Positions 8,900 through 19,500 are shown, numbered from the stretch's first letter. The stretch: DNA of 64,000 nt from Flammeovirga pectinis (GCF_003970675.1 NZ_CP034563.1:62001-126000), one strand, 5' to 3'. The notes: a model not told the origin generated them from the sequence alone. Made by a program: numbers and translations.

Positions 8900-10077
8900 T
8901 TTTTCATTCATTAAAATTGCTTTGGGCAAGAAAAAACAAGAACATATTAATGGTCTTAGAAATTAGTTTTTCATTTGTTATTTTGTTCCTTTTATTTTCT
9001 TCATTATATAATAAATTTATCAATGCATCTCATGTAACTGGTACAGATACAAATAATGTAATGATTGTTTATTTAGAGAAGGATTACTTACTAGATAACG
9101 AAAAAGAAACAGAGAACTTAAAAGAGATTTATACCACAATTAAAAGTAATATTAAATCTCATAGTAATGTTTTAAAATTTTCTGAAATAGATTACTCTCA
9201 CCCCTATTCTAGTAGTTGGAATATTAATAATTTAGAACTTGATAGCGGAATTAATCAAGGATACACTGTTCAATACTTAACTCCTAATGCAGTAGATTTA
9301 TTAGATCTACATTATATAGAGGGAGGAAAGGTGACAAAAGACCAACTTACACATAATGATAAAAGAAAGAGTGTCATTGTAAATAAGCAATTGTATGATA
9401 AAATCAGCAAATATATCACTCCAGATAATGAAATTATTGATGGTGAAACTAGATATAAAATTTATGGTATTGTAGATTACTATAACCATCAAAGTGATTT
9501 TGAAGATCAAAAAGATGTTATGGTTATTGTTGATAAGCCTACTAATTCTTGTTCACGGTTAGCTATAAAAACTATAGATGACCCTAGAAAGAGCGAAGCT
9601 GAAATAGTTTCTTTAATTGAAAAAGCTAACCCTAGATTAAAAATAAGTATTGATTATCTTGATAGTATGAGAGACAATAAAAATAAGAGTGAAATACTTC
9701 CCTTATTTTTGATGGCATTTGTTGCCCTATTCTTAGTGATCAATATTGCTTTGGGTCTTTATGGTGTATTATGGTATAATATAAATAAACGCAAAGGAGA
9801 AATTGGTATTCGTAGAGCAATGGGTGCTTCTACTCAAGATATTTTTAAACAAATATTCTCAGAAGTACTTCTTCTTTTTATTATCGGAATCTTTTTAGGG
9901 AGTAGTATCGCCATTCAATTTCCGATATTAGGTGCATTTAATTTTAGTAACACAGAGTATTTTATGGGAGCTTTATTATCTTTAGGCTTCGTACTTTTAA
10001 TAACTATTGCTTGTGGGTATTACCCTAGTAAATTAGCGACTAAAATAACTCCCTTAGAAGCACTACATGAGTTATAG
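8896..10077 (+). CDS. ABC transporter permease, MacB/FtsX type (second of pair)
   Basis: Same layout as the preceding permease. There is an N-terminal helix (about 15-38), an extracytoplasmic domain to about residue 270, and three C-terminal helices (about 272-297, 325-350, 355-377). The coupling motif is KRKGEIGIRRAMGAS. The extracytoplasmic domain diverges from that of its partner, in line with a heterodimer. Start and preceding stop overlap (ATGA). The response regulator gene starts 43 bases downstream. Confidence 0.9.
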   Translation: MIFHSLKLLWARKNKNILMVLEISFSFVILFLLFSSLYNKFINASHVTGTDTNNVMIVYLEKDYLLDNEKETENLKEIYTTIKSNIKSHSNVLKFSEIDYSHPYSSSWNINNLELDSGINQGYTVQYLTPNAVDLLDLHYIEGGKVTKDQLTHNDKRKSVIVNKQLYDKISKYITPDNEIIDGETRYKIYGIVDYYNHQSDFEDQKDVMVIVDKPTNSCSRLAIKTIDDPRKSEAEIVSLIEKANPRLKISIDYLDSMRDNKNKSEILPLFLMAFVALFLVINIALGLYGVLWYNINKRKGEIGIRRAMGASTQDIFKQIFSEVLLLFIIGIFLGSSIAIQFPILGAFNFSNTEYFMGALLSLGFVLLITIACGYYPSKLATKITPLEALHEL

Positions 10078-10120
10078 GAAGTATATATAAATGATCAATA
10101 AATAATCCAATTCAAACTAC

Positions 10121-11527
10121 ATGTCTAGTATTCCTTATATTCTAATTATTGACGATGACGAAGCTGTAAGAAAATCAATAGGTTTATTCTTAAAGATGAA
10201 CGGCTTTAAGCCATTATTGGCAGCTAACCCAAAAGAGGGAATTGCTTTATTGTCTGAATTTAAATTCTCTTGTGTTCTACTCGACATGAATTTTAAGGTA
10301 GAAACAACAGGTGATGAAGGACTTACTGCTTTGCAAAAAATTAAAAAAGCCTATCCAGAATTACCTGTCGTTTTATTTACTGGATGGGGAAATATGCAAT
10401 TGGCTATAGAAGGCATGAAACTCGGGGCATCTGATTTTATCAATAAGCCTTGGGAGAACGACCACCTTTTAAAATGCATAAAAGATGCTATAACTGTAAA
10501 AAAGAACAGTAGAAAGGTACAATTGCCAGAAAAGTCCCCTTCAAGAAAGAAGTTAGAACAAGAATACGACATCTCTAATATCATTGGTCAGGATCCTCAA
10601 CTTTTAAAAGTTTTAGAAACGGTGGGAAGGGTAGCAAAAACCAACGCACCAATTTTAATAATGGGAGAAAGTGGGACGGGTAAAGAGTTAATTGCAGAAG
10701 CAGTACACAATAACAGCCCAAGAACAGACCATGAGTTTGTAAAGGTAAATCTTGGTGGCATCTCTCAATCTTTGTTCGAATCTGAAATGTTTGGCCATAA
10801 AAAAGGTTCTTTTACAGGAGCACATACAGACAGAGAAGGGCGTTTTAGCATTGCTGATAAAGGGAGTATATTTTTAGATGAAATGGGAGAATTGGATTTA
10901 TCCTCTCAAGTGAAATTATTAAGAGTATTACAAGAACGTAAATTTGAACCACTCGGTACTTCTAAAACACAATCGGCAGATTTTAGAGTAATTTCTGCTA
11001 CAAATAAAATACTACCTGATTTAGTTCGAGAAAATAAATTTAGGGAAGATCTGTTTTTTAGAATCAACTTAATTACTGTTGTATTACCTCCGTTAAGAGA
11101 AAGAAAAGGAGATATTCCTTTACTTGCTGATCATTTTCTTAAACTGCTTGAAACATCTTATGGTATTACGGGGAAATCTTTTGCTCCAGAAACATTAAAA
11201 TGGTTACAGAAGCAACCGTTAAAAGGGAATATTAGAGAGTTGAAAAACTGGGTAGAAAGTTCGGTTTTAATGACGACGAATGATGTTTTAGAAATCAATG
11301 ATTTTGAAAATAACCCTACAAATATTCATGCATTTCAAAATGATGAAATAAAGGAAGAAATAGTACCAAACGGAATGACTTTAGAGGAAATGGAAATCAT
11401 TATGATTAAAAATGCTTTAAATGATAACCGTTTTAAAATTGCTCCATCTGCAAAACAATTGGGTATCTCTAGAAATGCCTTGTACAGAAAAGTAGAAAAA
11501 TATAATATTACAGATGCTCAAGATTGA
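10121..11527 (+). CDS. NtrC-family sigma-54-dependent response regulator
   Basis: A receiver domain (1-125) has DDD at 11-13 and phospho-acceptor Asp55. An AAA+ domain (about 155-390) follows with Walker A GESGTGKE at 182-189 and the sigma-54 contact loop GSFTGA at 229-234, a common variant of GAFTGA. A Fis-type helix-turn-helix lies at the C-terminus (AKQLGISRNALYRKVEKY). It overlaps the kinase gene by 14 bases. Its position directly after the ABC permeases suggests control of that exporter from a sigma-54 promoter. Confidence 0.93.
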   Translation: MSSIPYILIIDDDEAVRKSIGLFLKMNGFKPLLAANPKEGIALLSEFKFSCVLLDMNFKVETTGDEGLTALQKIKKAYPELPVVLFTGWGNMQLAIEGMKLGASDFINKPWENDHLLKCIKDAITVKKNSRKVQLPEKSPSRKKLEQEYDISNIIGQDPQLLKVLETVGRVAKTNAPILIMGESGTGKELIAEAVHNNSPRTDHEFVKVNLGGISQSLFESEMFGHKKGSFTGAHTDREGRFSIADKGSIFLDEMGELDLSSQVKLLRVLQERKFEPLGTSKTQSADFRVISATNKILPDLVRENKFREDLFFRINLITVVLPPLRERKGDIPLLADHFLKLLETSYGITGKSFAPETLKWLQKQPLKGNIRELKNWVESSVLMTTNDVLEINDFENNPTNIHAFQNDEIKEEIVPNGMTLEEMEIIMIKNALNDNRFKIAPSAKQLGISRNALYRKVEKYNITDAQD

Positions 11528-12815
11528 AAATAGTTTATTAGCCCTACTCATTATAGGTACACTTTTAGGCATTACCTATCCAATACGTTTAGAACACCCT
11601 ACTTTATTTATTATTGCTGAGGTAGTTTCTGTAATTACTTCTTTATGGTTGTTACGCTTGTATTTCTTTGTCAGTAAACCCCTAAAAGAGCTTGGTAATG
11701 CAATTAATTTGTTAGCCAATAAAGATTTCCAATCTAGGTTATTACCAACTCCTCACCCGGTTGTAAATAAATTGGTAGTCGTTTTTAATAAGATGGTAAA
11801 CCAACTTCATAAAGAAAGGGTAGAACAAAGAGAGCAAAGCTACTTTTTAGAGCATCTATTAAAGGCTACTCCTCATGGCATATTAGTACTAGATTATGAT
11901 CAAAAGGTTATTCAATCTAACCCAATAATTCTGCAAATATTAGAATTAGAGTTTAATTCAATTAAAGGAAAAACCTTTACTGAGATAGAAAACCCTCTAC
12001 TTTCAGAGATCAATCAACTTGCATTAAATCAAGTTAAAGATATTCAACTTTCTGGTGGACGCAGGTACCGTTGTCAGAAATCTTCCTTTATATTTCAAGG
12101 TTTCCAACAGCAATTTATTATTGTACAAGACCTGTATTTAGATGATATTAAAAAGGAAAAACAAGCCTATAGTAAAGTAATTAGAATGATGAGCCACGAA
12201 GTGAATAATTCTGTTGGTGCAATGAACTCCTATCTAGATACTTTAAAGTTATTTTCTCCTGCAGACCAAGAATTAAAAACGGATTACTTAGAGGCTTTGA
12301 GTATTGTTAAAAGTAGAAACTCTGCAATGGCTGAATTTATGAAAAATTTTGCTTCTGTAGTAAAAATACCTGAGCCTAATTTGGAGAATGTGAACTTGGT
12401 GAAAATTCTTCAAGATCTTTTAGAAATCTACCATACAGATTTTAATGATAACCATATTAAAATACTTAATAAGTTACCGAATGAATTACTCGTACTTGCC
12501 GATAAAAGTTTATTAGAACAGCTTTTTATCAATATTTTTAAGAATGCTAAAGAGGCACTTTTAGAGGTAGATCAAACAGACCGTACATTGGAAATCTCTT
12601 ATAATGAGGAGTCAAATAAATTATCTATTTGGAACTCTGGCCCTATAATTTCAAAAGAAGCCCAAGAAAAAATATTCACTCCATTTTACAGTAGTAAACC
12701 CACAGGCCAAGGTATTGGGTTAATGCTTTGTAGAGATATTTTGATTAAACACGATTGGGACTTTAGACTCTTTAGCGGCTTAAAAGAGGGCGCTACTTTT
12801 GAAATTTCTTTGTAA
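11514..12815 (+). CDS. Membrane sensor histidine kinase (partner of the NtrC-type regulator)
   Basis: Two N-terminal membrane helices (about 4-22 and 28-52) are separated by only a few residues, so there is almost no periplasmic sensor. A HAMP-like linker (55-105) and a PAS-like domain (about 112-185) follow. The HisKA motif RMMSHEVNNSVG contains His228. The ATPase domain has the N box IFKNAKEAL and G boxes IWNSGP and GQGIGLMLC. The signal is probably perceived inside the cell or membrane. It overlaps the regulator gene by 14 bases. Confidence 0.9.
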   Translation: MLKIENSLLALLIIGTLLGITYPIRLEHPTLFIIAEVVSVITSLWLLRLYFFVSKPLKELGNAINLLANKDFQSRLLPTPHPVVNKLVVVFNKMVNQLHKERVEQREQSYFLEHLLKATPHGILVLDYDQKVIQSNPIILQILELEFNSIKGKTFTEIENPLLSEINQLALNQVKDIQLSGGRRYRCQKSSFIFQGFQQQFIIVQDLYLDDIKKEKQAYSKVIRMMSHEVNNSVGAMNSYLDTLKLFSPADQELKTDYLEALSIVKSRNSAMAEFMKNFASVVKIPEPNLENVNLVKILQDLLEIYHTDFNDNHIKILNKLPNELLVLADKSLLEQLFINIFKNAKEALLEVDQTDRTLEISYNEESNKLSIWNSGPIISKEAQEKIFTPFYSSKPTGQGIGLMLCRDILIKHDWDFRLFSGLKEGATFEISL

Positions 12816-12865
12816 ACTAAATGGTAAATTCTGCAGACTAAATAAGGTACAAATATCATTTCTGA

Positions 12866-13144
12866 ATAAAATTATACCCTAATACTCCAGACTTCATTTT
12901 GGCACTCCATGATGTTCAAGGACTCAATAGTGCATGGCAATGGAACAAAAAAGGGATTGTTTTGCCTGTATTAAGAAATAAAGTACATCCATATTATGGT
13001 GTTTATTTCCCTACTAGATTTGACCATCTTATTTTGTTTGACAACTGGTTGAAAAGATATGAAGGGCCTAAAAAAGCATCTGATAAAACAAAGCGAAATA
13101 TTCATTTACCTGAAGAGGGAGAAAGTAGAACTATGGGTGCTTAA
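12866..13144 (+). pseudogene. Gene remnant, possibly of a SAM-dependent methyltransferase
   Basis: An open frame follows a TGA and contains IKLYPNTPDFILALHDVQG, then VLPVLRNKVHPYYGVYFPTRF and FDNWLKRYEGPKKA. It has no ATG start, only an internal TTG at 12899. The segment ending in FDNWLKRY-GPKKA looks to me like the run-up to a Rossmann methyltransferase core (next expected motif D-G-G-G-L). Here it passes directly to TKRNIHLPEEGESRTMGA and stop. I infer loss of both the start and the catalytic core. The family assignment is from memory and tentative. A short intact protein cannot be excluded. Confidence 0.45.
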
Positions 13145-13188
13145 GCATCAATAAATAGTTGATAAAACGATTTCAGGTTCATTTATCA

Positions 13189-13252
13189 AAGCATTGTGTT
13201 GCTACAAGGTTTATATTAAAACCGTTTTGTAGAAGCACAATGCTTTTTTTTG
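13189..13252 (+). terminator. Strong terminator hairpin
   Basis: AAGCATTGTG and CACAATGCTT are perfect inverted arms, extended inward by CTACAA/TTGTAG pairing, and followed by a run of eight T. It closes the kinase/remnant unit before the next gene. Confidence 0.8.
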
Positions 13253-13354
13253 TAAAATGACAGTACCTACTCATTTTTATCAAAATTGAATTTCAATTTT
13301 TTAATCTTTAAGAAAACAATATCTTTGAATAGTAAAGCAAACAAACTACATGTG

Positions 13355-15661
13355 ATGAAATTTTTTACTATACTTTCAATTTTATATTTCCTTATTTCGG
13401 CTTCTTTTCAGTTAAAGGCACAAACAAATACCCAGTATTTAGACCATCATTTTTCAATAACAAAAGATACTCTAAATGCTCAATTTAAAAAGGAAGTGGT
13501 TTTTAGCAATGAAAAAAATCTTTACTTTCAAAAAGTGATAAATATAAAAACGAACTTCCCCGTTGTTGAATATTACTCTTTTGATTTAAAAGGTGAATTT
13601 TTCTTTGGCCTTTATAAAGAATGGTACCCTAGTGGAGACTTGAAGCAGAAAGGTAAATATGAATACTCTTCTAAATATGGGAATGTAAAGAAAGAGAAAT
13701 GGCAAGAATGGTACCCCAAAAATAAATTGAAATCAATAAAATACTATTCTTCACGACGAGAAAAAGTGTATACATATAATTCGAAAGATGGAGAAAAGAT
13801 CATAAAAAATGGAAATGGAAAATTCGTTTCTTATTGGGAGAATAGTGATCAAATAAAAGAAATGGGAAAATATGTAGATGCAACTCGACAAGGGAAATGG
13901 GAAGGATATACAAAAGATGGTAAATTAGCTTTTGAAGAAAAATGGGATCGAAATAAAATCACTTCCGGAACTAGTTGGGATAATGAGGGGAATGAATACA
14001 ATTATAATGACTGTAGAATTCAATTTGCTAGACCAGAACTAAACCCTCTAGGGATTACATTATCAAAAAAGTTACAAGAAAGAATAATTTATCCAGAAGA
14101 GGCTTTAAAAAACAAATTAGGGGGTGAAGTTTTTTTGGAATTTACAGTTGAAATTGATGGTAGTATTTCAAATGTAAAAGCAATTGCAGCAACAGATGTA
14201 GTATTTGTTGAAGAGGCTATTCGAGTACTTAAATCATATAAAAAGCCTTGGATACCTTATAAGAATAAAGGAAAAATAGAAGTAAGTAAGAGTAGATATA
14301 AAGTGACTTTTTGGGCTCCAACTGAATGGAAGAAAAAAAATCCTTTTGTTATAAATAAAACGTACTTTCTGAATGAAAAACAAAAAATAATAGAAAATAA
14401 AAGTGAATCCGTTTATACTAAACTTATTACTAAAAAAAATGGAGAATATTTTACTGAAATACGATTTATAAATTCAAATCAAATTCATACTTCTTTTTAT
14501 TCATTAGATAAAAGAGGAATTAAAAAAAATGGAATTTATGCGGAGTATAATGAAAATAATTACCTTACCCTTACAGGACAGTTTTTTGAAGGTAACAAGG
14601 TGGGAAAATGGAGCACATATGATCAGAATGGCCTTCTTAAAGAAGAAGTAACTTATCCTAAAAGTAGAATATATCCACTTTTTACTAGTGTAGTTAAATA
14701 TCATGAGAATGGAAATATATCAGAAAAGGGTTCGTATGTAGGTGTTAATCATGATAAACAATTACGAAAAGTAGAGAAATGGAAATGTTTCTATGAAGAT
14801 GGAGGTTTAAAAATGGAGATTGACTATGCTAAATATGATGAAGAAAGTTATAATTCTAGGGAGTTTCTTCCGCTAACAACAAATTTAAATTACAAAGAGT
14901 CTACTATTTATAGAGAATATTTAAGAAGAGATAATTATAAGATTGTAAGTTTAATAGATGAGGATGGAGTTTCTCTAGTTAAGAAAGGAAATGGTTTAGC
15001 TTATTTTTATGACAAAGAACAGAAAGCTACATTTATAGGTTTGGTAAGAAAAGGAAAAAAGTTTGATCATTGGTTATATATAGAAGATAATTTAGATCCA
15101 AAGAAGATAGGACATCAATTTCTTTTTAAAACGAATTTAGTACAAGATTATAACAGGGTAAGTTATGAGACTAGTGATCATTCCGATTATTCAGCTCCTG
15201 GGTTTTCACACATTCAAAATGAAGGTTTTTTTGATATAGACTTCACCGGAGATGACGTAGAAAAAAGCAAAAATATGGTTTTCTACGCGTTTTTTCATAC
15301 CATTATTGAATCTGCGATAAAAAAGGAAATATATCTTTCAAATAGAAAAAAGTTTGGAGGGAACGATTACTATAAAGCTTTTCAAGACGATGTGACTTTA
15401 AAAGTGAAATTGATCAATGCAACTACTTTTGAAGTTAGTGTAACCAAATCGGTTCTCGCTAAAAAATATACAAAAGCTATTGCAGAACTCCATCAAGAAA
15501 AATATCAATTGTGGTATAAGAATTTTTTACTTTCTTTAAAAAAGGAATTACCAGATTTTTATGCTGAAGTCATGGAGCAAGGAGAACTAACAGTATATTT
15601 ACATACCATACGACAAACAAACTGGGAAGCATTAAGAAGGAAGCCAATTCCTTCTAATTAA
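13355..15661 (+). CDS. Secreted YwqK/MORN-repeat protein with an internal TonB C-terminal domain
   Basis: I use the ATG at 13355, which opens a signal peptide (MKFFTILSILYFLISASF). The longer frame starts with TTG and 23 unlikely residues. Two blocks of MORN/YwqK-like repeats (about 80-220 and 395-520) show units such as GLYKEWYPSGDLKQKGKY and GKWSTYDQNGLLKEE. Between them, about 234-322, is a TonB_C-like fold (IIYPEEALKNKLGGEVFLEFTVEIDGSI). No N-terminal membrane anchor or proline spacer of a true TonB remains, so energy transduction is unlikely. The last 240 residues are of unknown type. The function is unknown. Confidence 0.75.
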   Translation: MKFFTILSILYFLISASFQLKAQTNTQYLDHHFSITKDTLNAQFKKEVVFSNEKNLYFQKVINIKTNFPVVEYYSFDLKGEFFFGLYKEWYPSGDLKQKGKYEYSSKYGNVKKEKWQEWYPKNKLKSIKYYSSRREKVYTYNSKDGEKIIKNGNGKFVSYWENSDQIKEMGKYVDATRQGKWEGYTKDGKLAFEEKWDRNKITSGTSWDNEGNEYNYNDCRIQFARPELNPLGITLSKKLQERIIYPEEALKNKLGGEVFLEFTVEIDGSISNVKAIAATDVVFVEEAIRVLKSYKKPWIPYKNKGKIEVSKSRYKVTFWAPTEWKKKNPFVINKTYFLNEKQKIIENKSESVYTKLITKKNGEYFTEIRFINSNQIHTSFYSLDKRGIKKNGIYAEYNENNYLTLTGQFFEGNKVGKWSTYDQNGLLKEEVTYPKSRIYPLFTSVVKYHENGNISEKGSYVGVNHDKQLRKVEKWKCFYEDGGLKMEIDYAKYDEESYNSREFLPLTTNLNYKESTIYREYLRRDNYKIVSLIDEDGVSLVKKGNGLAYFYDKEQKATFIGLVRKGKKFDHWLYIEDNLDPKKIGHQFLFKTNLVQDYNRVSYETSDHSDYSAPGFSHIQNEGFFDIDFTGDDVEKSKNMVFYAFFHTIIESAIKKEIYLSNRKKFGGNDYYKAFQDDVTLKVKLINATTFEVSVTKSVLAKKYTKAIAELHQEKYQLWYKNFLLSLKKELPDFYAEVMEQGELTVYLHTIRQTNWEALRRKPIPSN

Positions 15662-15716
15662 ATTAAGTTTTCCATTTTACCATATTCGTTTATTCTGATT
15701 AAGAATTCTTTATGTT

Positions 15717-16121
15717 ATGAGAAGAAGAACAGTGACAAGTATTTACAAGGTGAAAGAGAGTTTTTTTGGTGTAATGGTTTTGTTTGTAATATTGTGTAGT
15801 ATTTTACTTTTTATTACAAGTAAAACCCAAACAGATAAAATAGTAAAAGAGTATTGTAAAGAATCATTCTGGCTGGGATCTCATCAACTGATATTATATC
15901 AAAACAATTCATTTGTTTATAAAATGACGGCTTGTCTTCAAACAGAAACAATAAAAGGTAATTGGACGTCTAATGGCCCATTGCTTTCTTTAGATTTCAA
16001 TAAATCAACACCAGATTTAGATACAAAGTATTTGAATCAAGGGGATAGTTTACAGTCACTTTTGTCAGAGAATGAAGGATTTATTCTTTGTGAAAATCTT
16101 TCTTATGATTCAAAAAAGTAA
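15717..16121 (+). CDS. Hypothetical membrane-anchored protein
   Basis: A 134-residue protein with a basic N-terminus (MRRRTVTSIYKVK) and one membrane helix (about 17-34). The extracytoplasmic domain looks beta-rich (FWLGSHQLILYQNNSFVYKM, then IKGNWTSNGPLLSLDF), resembling small lipocalin-like or META-like domains found in Bacteroidota. Two Cys residues (about 47 and 72) might form a disulfide. It follows the YwqK/TonB-C gene by 55 bases in the same direction. I do not recognise a family. Confidence 0.6.
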   Translation: MRRRTVTSIYKVKESFFGVMVLFVILCSILLFITSKTQTDKIVKEYCKESFWLGSHQLILYQNNSFVYKMTACLQTETIKGNWTSNGPLLSLDFNKSTPDLDTKYLNQGDSLQSLLSENEGFILCENLSYDSKK

Positions 16122-16229
16122 AAAGGATTTCAGATATAATTGGGTACAGACAGTTCAGCAATTAAAAATAAAATTTGGTGAAAGAATGCCCATCGATCTT
16201 TAATCATAAAAACACTTTTTTACACAAAA

Positions 16230-16311
16230 AAAAGTGATATTTCATTTTTAAAAAGGGGTGATAAATTGACTCCTTCGTCGTCACCCTTGTTAAGAATGAA
16301 ATATCACTTTT
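16230..16311. repeat. Long perfect inverted repeat (82-bp hairpin)
   Basis: AAAAGTGATATTTCATT (16230-16246) is exactly complementary to 16295-16311. Inside it a second pair, AAGGGGTGA and TCACCCTT, can extend the stem around a loop of about 20 bases. It lies between a plus-strand gene ending at 16121 and a minus-strand gene ending at 16504, so a bidirectional terminator is plausible, although the arms are longer than usual. A small ORF on the minus strand here is a by-product of the hairpin. Confidence 0.65.
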
Positions 16312-16416
16312 AAAATGTATCATAAAAGTTGTTCTTCTTGAAAAAAGAAACTTAATTATGAACTGAGAAAAAAATAAACTCTGAATCAAAACGAGACAGC
16401 GTTCAGATTATACTCC

Positions 16417-16476
16417 CTTTCTATTCAAGCAAGATCGTTAAAACAGGTATTTTTATTTAAATGCTTGTATAGAAAG
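16417..16476 (-). repeat. Imperfect stem-loop downstream of the first PL6 gene
   Basis: CTTTCTATTCAAGCA and TGCTTGTATAGAAAG pair at 14 of 15 positions around a 30-base AT-rich loop, starting about 27 bases beyond the lyase stop codon. It may end or stabilise the transcript. There is no clear T-run. Confidence 0.4.
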
Positions 16477-16503
16477 GTAGATCAAAAGTTAATTATACTG
16501 AGA

Positions 16504-19500
16504 TTACTCTAGTATAATCTTTTTTACATTAAACGTTTTTCCATCTAAAATACGGACAAAATAAATGCCTGAATTTAAACTTTTCACATCAATAGAAACT
16601 GTTTTTTGATTTGTGAAATTTGTATTCAAAACTCTTTCACCAATACTATTAAAAATCTCTATTTGTCCGCTATTTACTAACCCTTTTATATAGAATAAGT
16701 CTTTTACAGGGTTAGGATATAGTACATAATTAAGCTCATCTTCTAGAGATAACCCATTACTAGTTAATAACTTATTTGTTACAGTAAGTTCAGATTTATC
16801 TGTTAAAGAACCATCTGCTGTAGTAACAGTAATTGTTACTGTTCCTGCACTTAATGCCGTAACCAAACCTGAAGCGTTTACTGTTGCAATTGTAGGATCA
16901 CTAGAACTATATGAAATTGATTTATCATCTGCATTTAATGGTAATACTTCTGCTGTCAATTGTAGTTCACTACCTTCTTCAAATGATGATGTTTCTGGTG
17001 TTAACGTAACTCCTGTTACAGAAATAATAGTAGTTTCTTCTCCAGATTCTTCTTCTTCCTCAGTACCTGGCTCAGTTCCAAATATTCTTAATTCTTGTAA
17101 ACTAATCCAAGATCCTGTATAAGAAGCTGCTCCTGTTACTGTAATCTTAACATACCTTGCAGATACATCTTCAAGCTGATTAATAATTGGAACTTCTTCT
17201 GTTCCTGCTTGAGTATTTTCCGTCTGATCTACCACTTGAACAAAAGGCCCATCCTCACTCGAAGAAACTTCTAAAGTAAATTGATAATCTCTATCTTTAT
17301 GGCAAATGAGTTCAGAACTTTCCAAATCAAATTCACTGCCTAAATCTATTGTTATAGATTGAGGATAACCAGATATAGACCATCTTGAATCTAAATCTCC
17401 ATCTATAAGATTAGCTGCTAAATTTTCGCCATCGGCATCATCAGAAGTCGCAATAATTGTTTTATTTAAAGCAATGTTATCCCCTGTAGAGGTAGCTATA
17501 ACTTCAATTTCTGTGGTAGCTGTAAAACCTCCATCTTCTGAAGTAACTGTAATTATTGCAGTTCCTTGTGCTATTGCCATTGCAACACCCATCTCACTAA
17601 CAGTAATAACATCTGTATTACTACTGCTATAAGTTAATGTTGTATTTGTCGCATCTTCTGGTAAAATTGTCGTGTTTAATAGTATCTCACCATCTACAAC
17701 AAGTAAAGAAGTTTCTGGTGAAACACTAATACCCGTTACATGAATAGGTGCAACATATCCATCTTGTGTAAGAATGATTGTTTTGTCCTCAAGATCTGTT
17801 CCTTTAAGCACAATACTACCCATTCTTTCTTCGGTAGCTGTATGTGCACTTACTGTAATTTCTACAGTTCCGTTACCTGTACCAGAAAGTGGGGTAATAG
17901 TAACCCAATCAAGTTCTTCTTCTATAGTCCAATCAAGGTTAGAAGAGATTGCAGCTGTTACTGTTTCTCCATCTGCAGATAAAGATCCAATATTCGAAAT
18001 GATTAAATAATCTCCTACAGCTCCACATGCTGCTAATTGTATGCCTTCAGCATTTAAAAAACAAGCACCTACTTCTCCGCCTACTTGGCTATCTGTAATT
18101 GGTTCATAAAGTTTGCTTCCTGTAGCTCCATTTACTTCGTGTGCACCTACGTCTAAATTATCATTTGGACGAGTATAACCATCAATATCTGTGTTTACAA
18201 TATCTTGGTAAGTACTACCTGCTGCATCTTCTATAACACTATTTGCAATAGGCTTATAAATTGTTCCATCAAGTGAAAATTCAACATTTGCACTCGTAAT
18301 ACCATCATCAGTTATACCAATTGTAGAACCGCCAAAGATATTCCCTTCGTATTCCATTCCAGAACCAGTACCATCAATATCACCAGAAACAATATCACCA
18401 TTTTCACTGTAAATAAGGTTATAAGCAATGATACCAACAGGATCATATGAACTTCTGTCGTTAAAGAAAATCGGATCGTCTGCAGCATAAATTGTATTAT
18501 GAGCAATAATTACATTGTCTACATTTTGGTACCCACTACTCGATCCACCAGATGATGCTCCACCTCCAACAAGTGTAATCCCATTATTCCAGACATCGTT
18601 ACTGTTGTTTAGTCCATCCATATAATTATTAATAATTACATGGTCTCTATCACTAACACGAATACCTCCAGATTTTTCTTTTCCTTCTCCTAAGAAGAAG
18701 TTACCTTCTACAAGTGCTCCCGCACCATGTCTTAACACCAAAGATCCTCTACAATTTCTAAATGTGTTACGAAGAAATTTATTCTTAGCACTTTTATTAG
18801 TGATAATCTCATTCTCTCCATCTGCTTCTTGAAAATAATTTCCTTCAACAACCACATTTGCTTCAACAGATTGGAAAGAACTTACACCAATTCTAATGGC
18901 TTCACAATCTCCTGAATTTGTAGTAAAATCATCTTTAGGAGTAATATTATAGAAGTAATTATTACGGATAGTATGATTAGGGTTTAAACCCTCCGAATAA
19001 TACAATTCTACAAGAATACATGCTCCTGCACTCTTTTTATTAATAAAAGAACAATTTTCTACTACATTGCTTTCGCCATGAAGTACAATCCATCGGCTTT
19101 TATCAGGTGCTTCGGTATAAAGGTCATCAAAAGCACAATTTCTCATTGTACAATTAGTACCAAAGTCACTATTTGAGCCACTTCTTCTGAACTCAATATG
19201 ATCGCTGGCACCTTCACCACCTTTCCAATAAAAACCATCTACAATAAGGTAACTACCAAAGAAATTCACTTTAGAAGTTCCTGTAAAAATTACACCACCG
19301 GGTGTTTCTGCTTTTACAAGAATAGGATTACTTGCAGTACCCACTTGCCCTGTGAAGCGGATATTCTGATCTGAGTATGTGCCATCTTTCCAAATAACTA
19401 CATCTCCAGCTACTAAGACAAGTTCACTAAATTCTTCATCAGAACTAACCGTGTATGTCTCAGAAAAAGCATTTAGATAAGGCAATAGTATGCCGATACT

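Noticed and set aside
16204-16389. Minus-strand ORF of 61 codons over the long hairpin
   Set aside because: It spans the 82-bp inverted repeat, has no ribosome binding site and its composition follows the hairpin rather than a protein.
17740-18010. Plus-strand ORFs inside the first PL6 gene
   Set aside because: They are antisense shadows of the Big_2/BACON coding region, Ser/Val/Thr-rich and without start signals. The same applies to plus-strand ORFs at 21235-21471 and 21889-22209.
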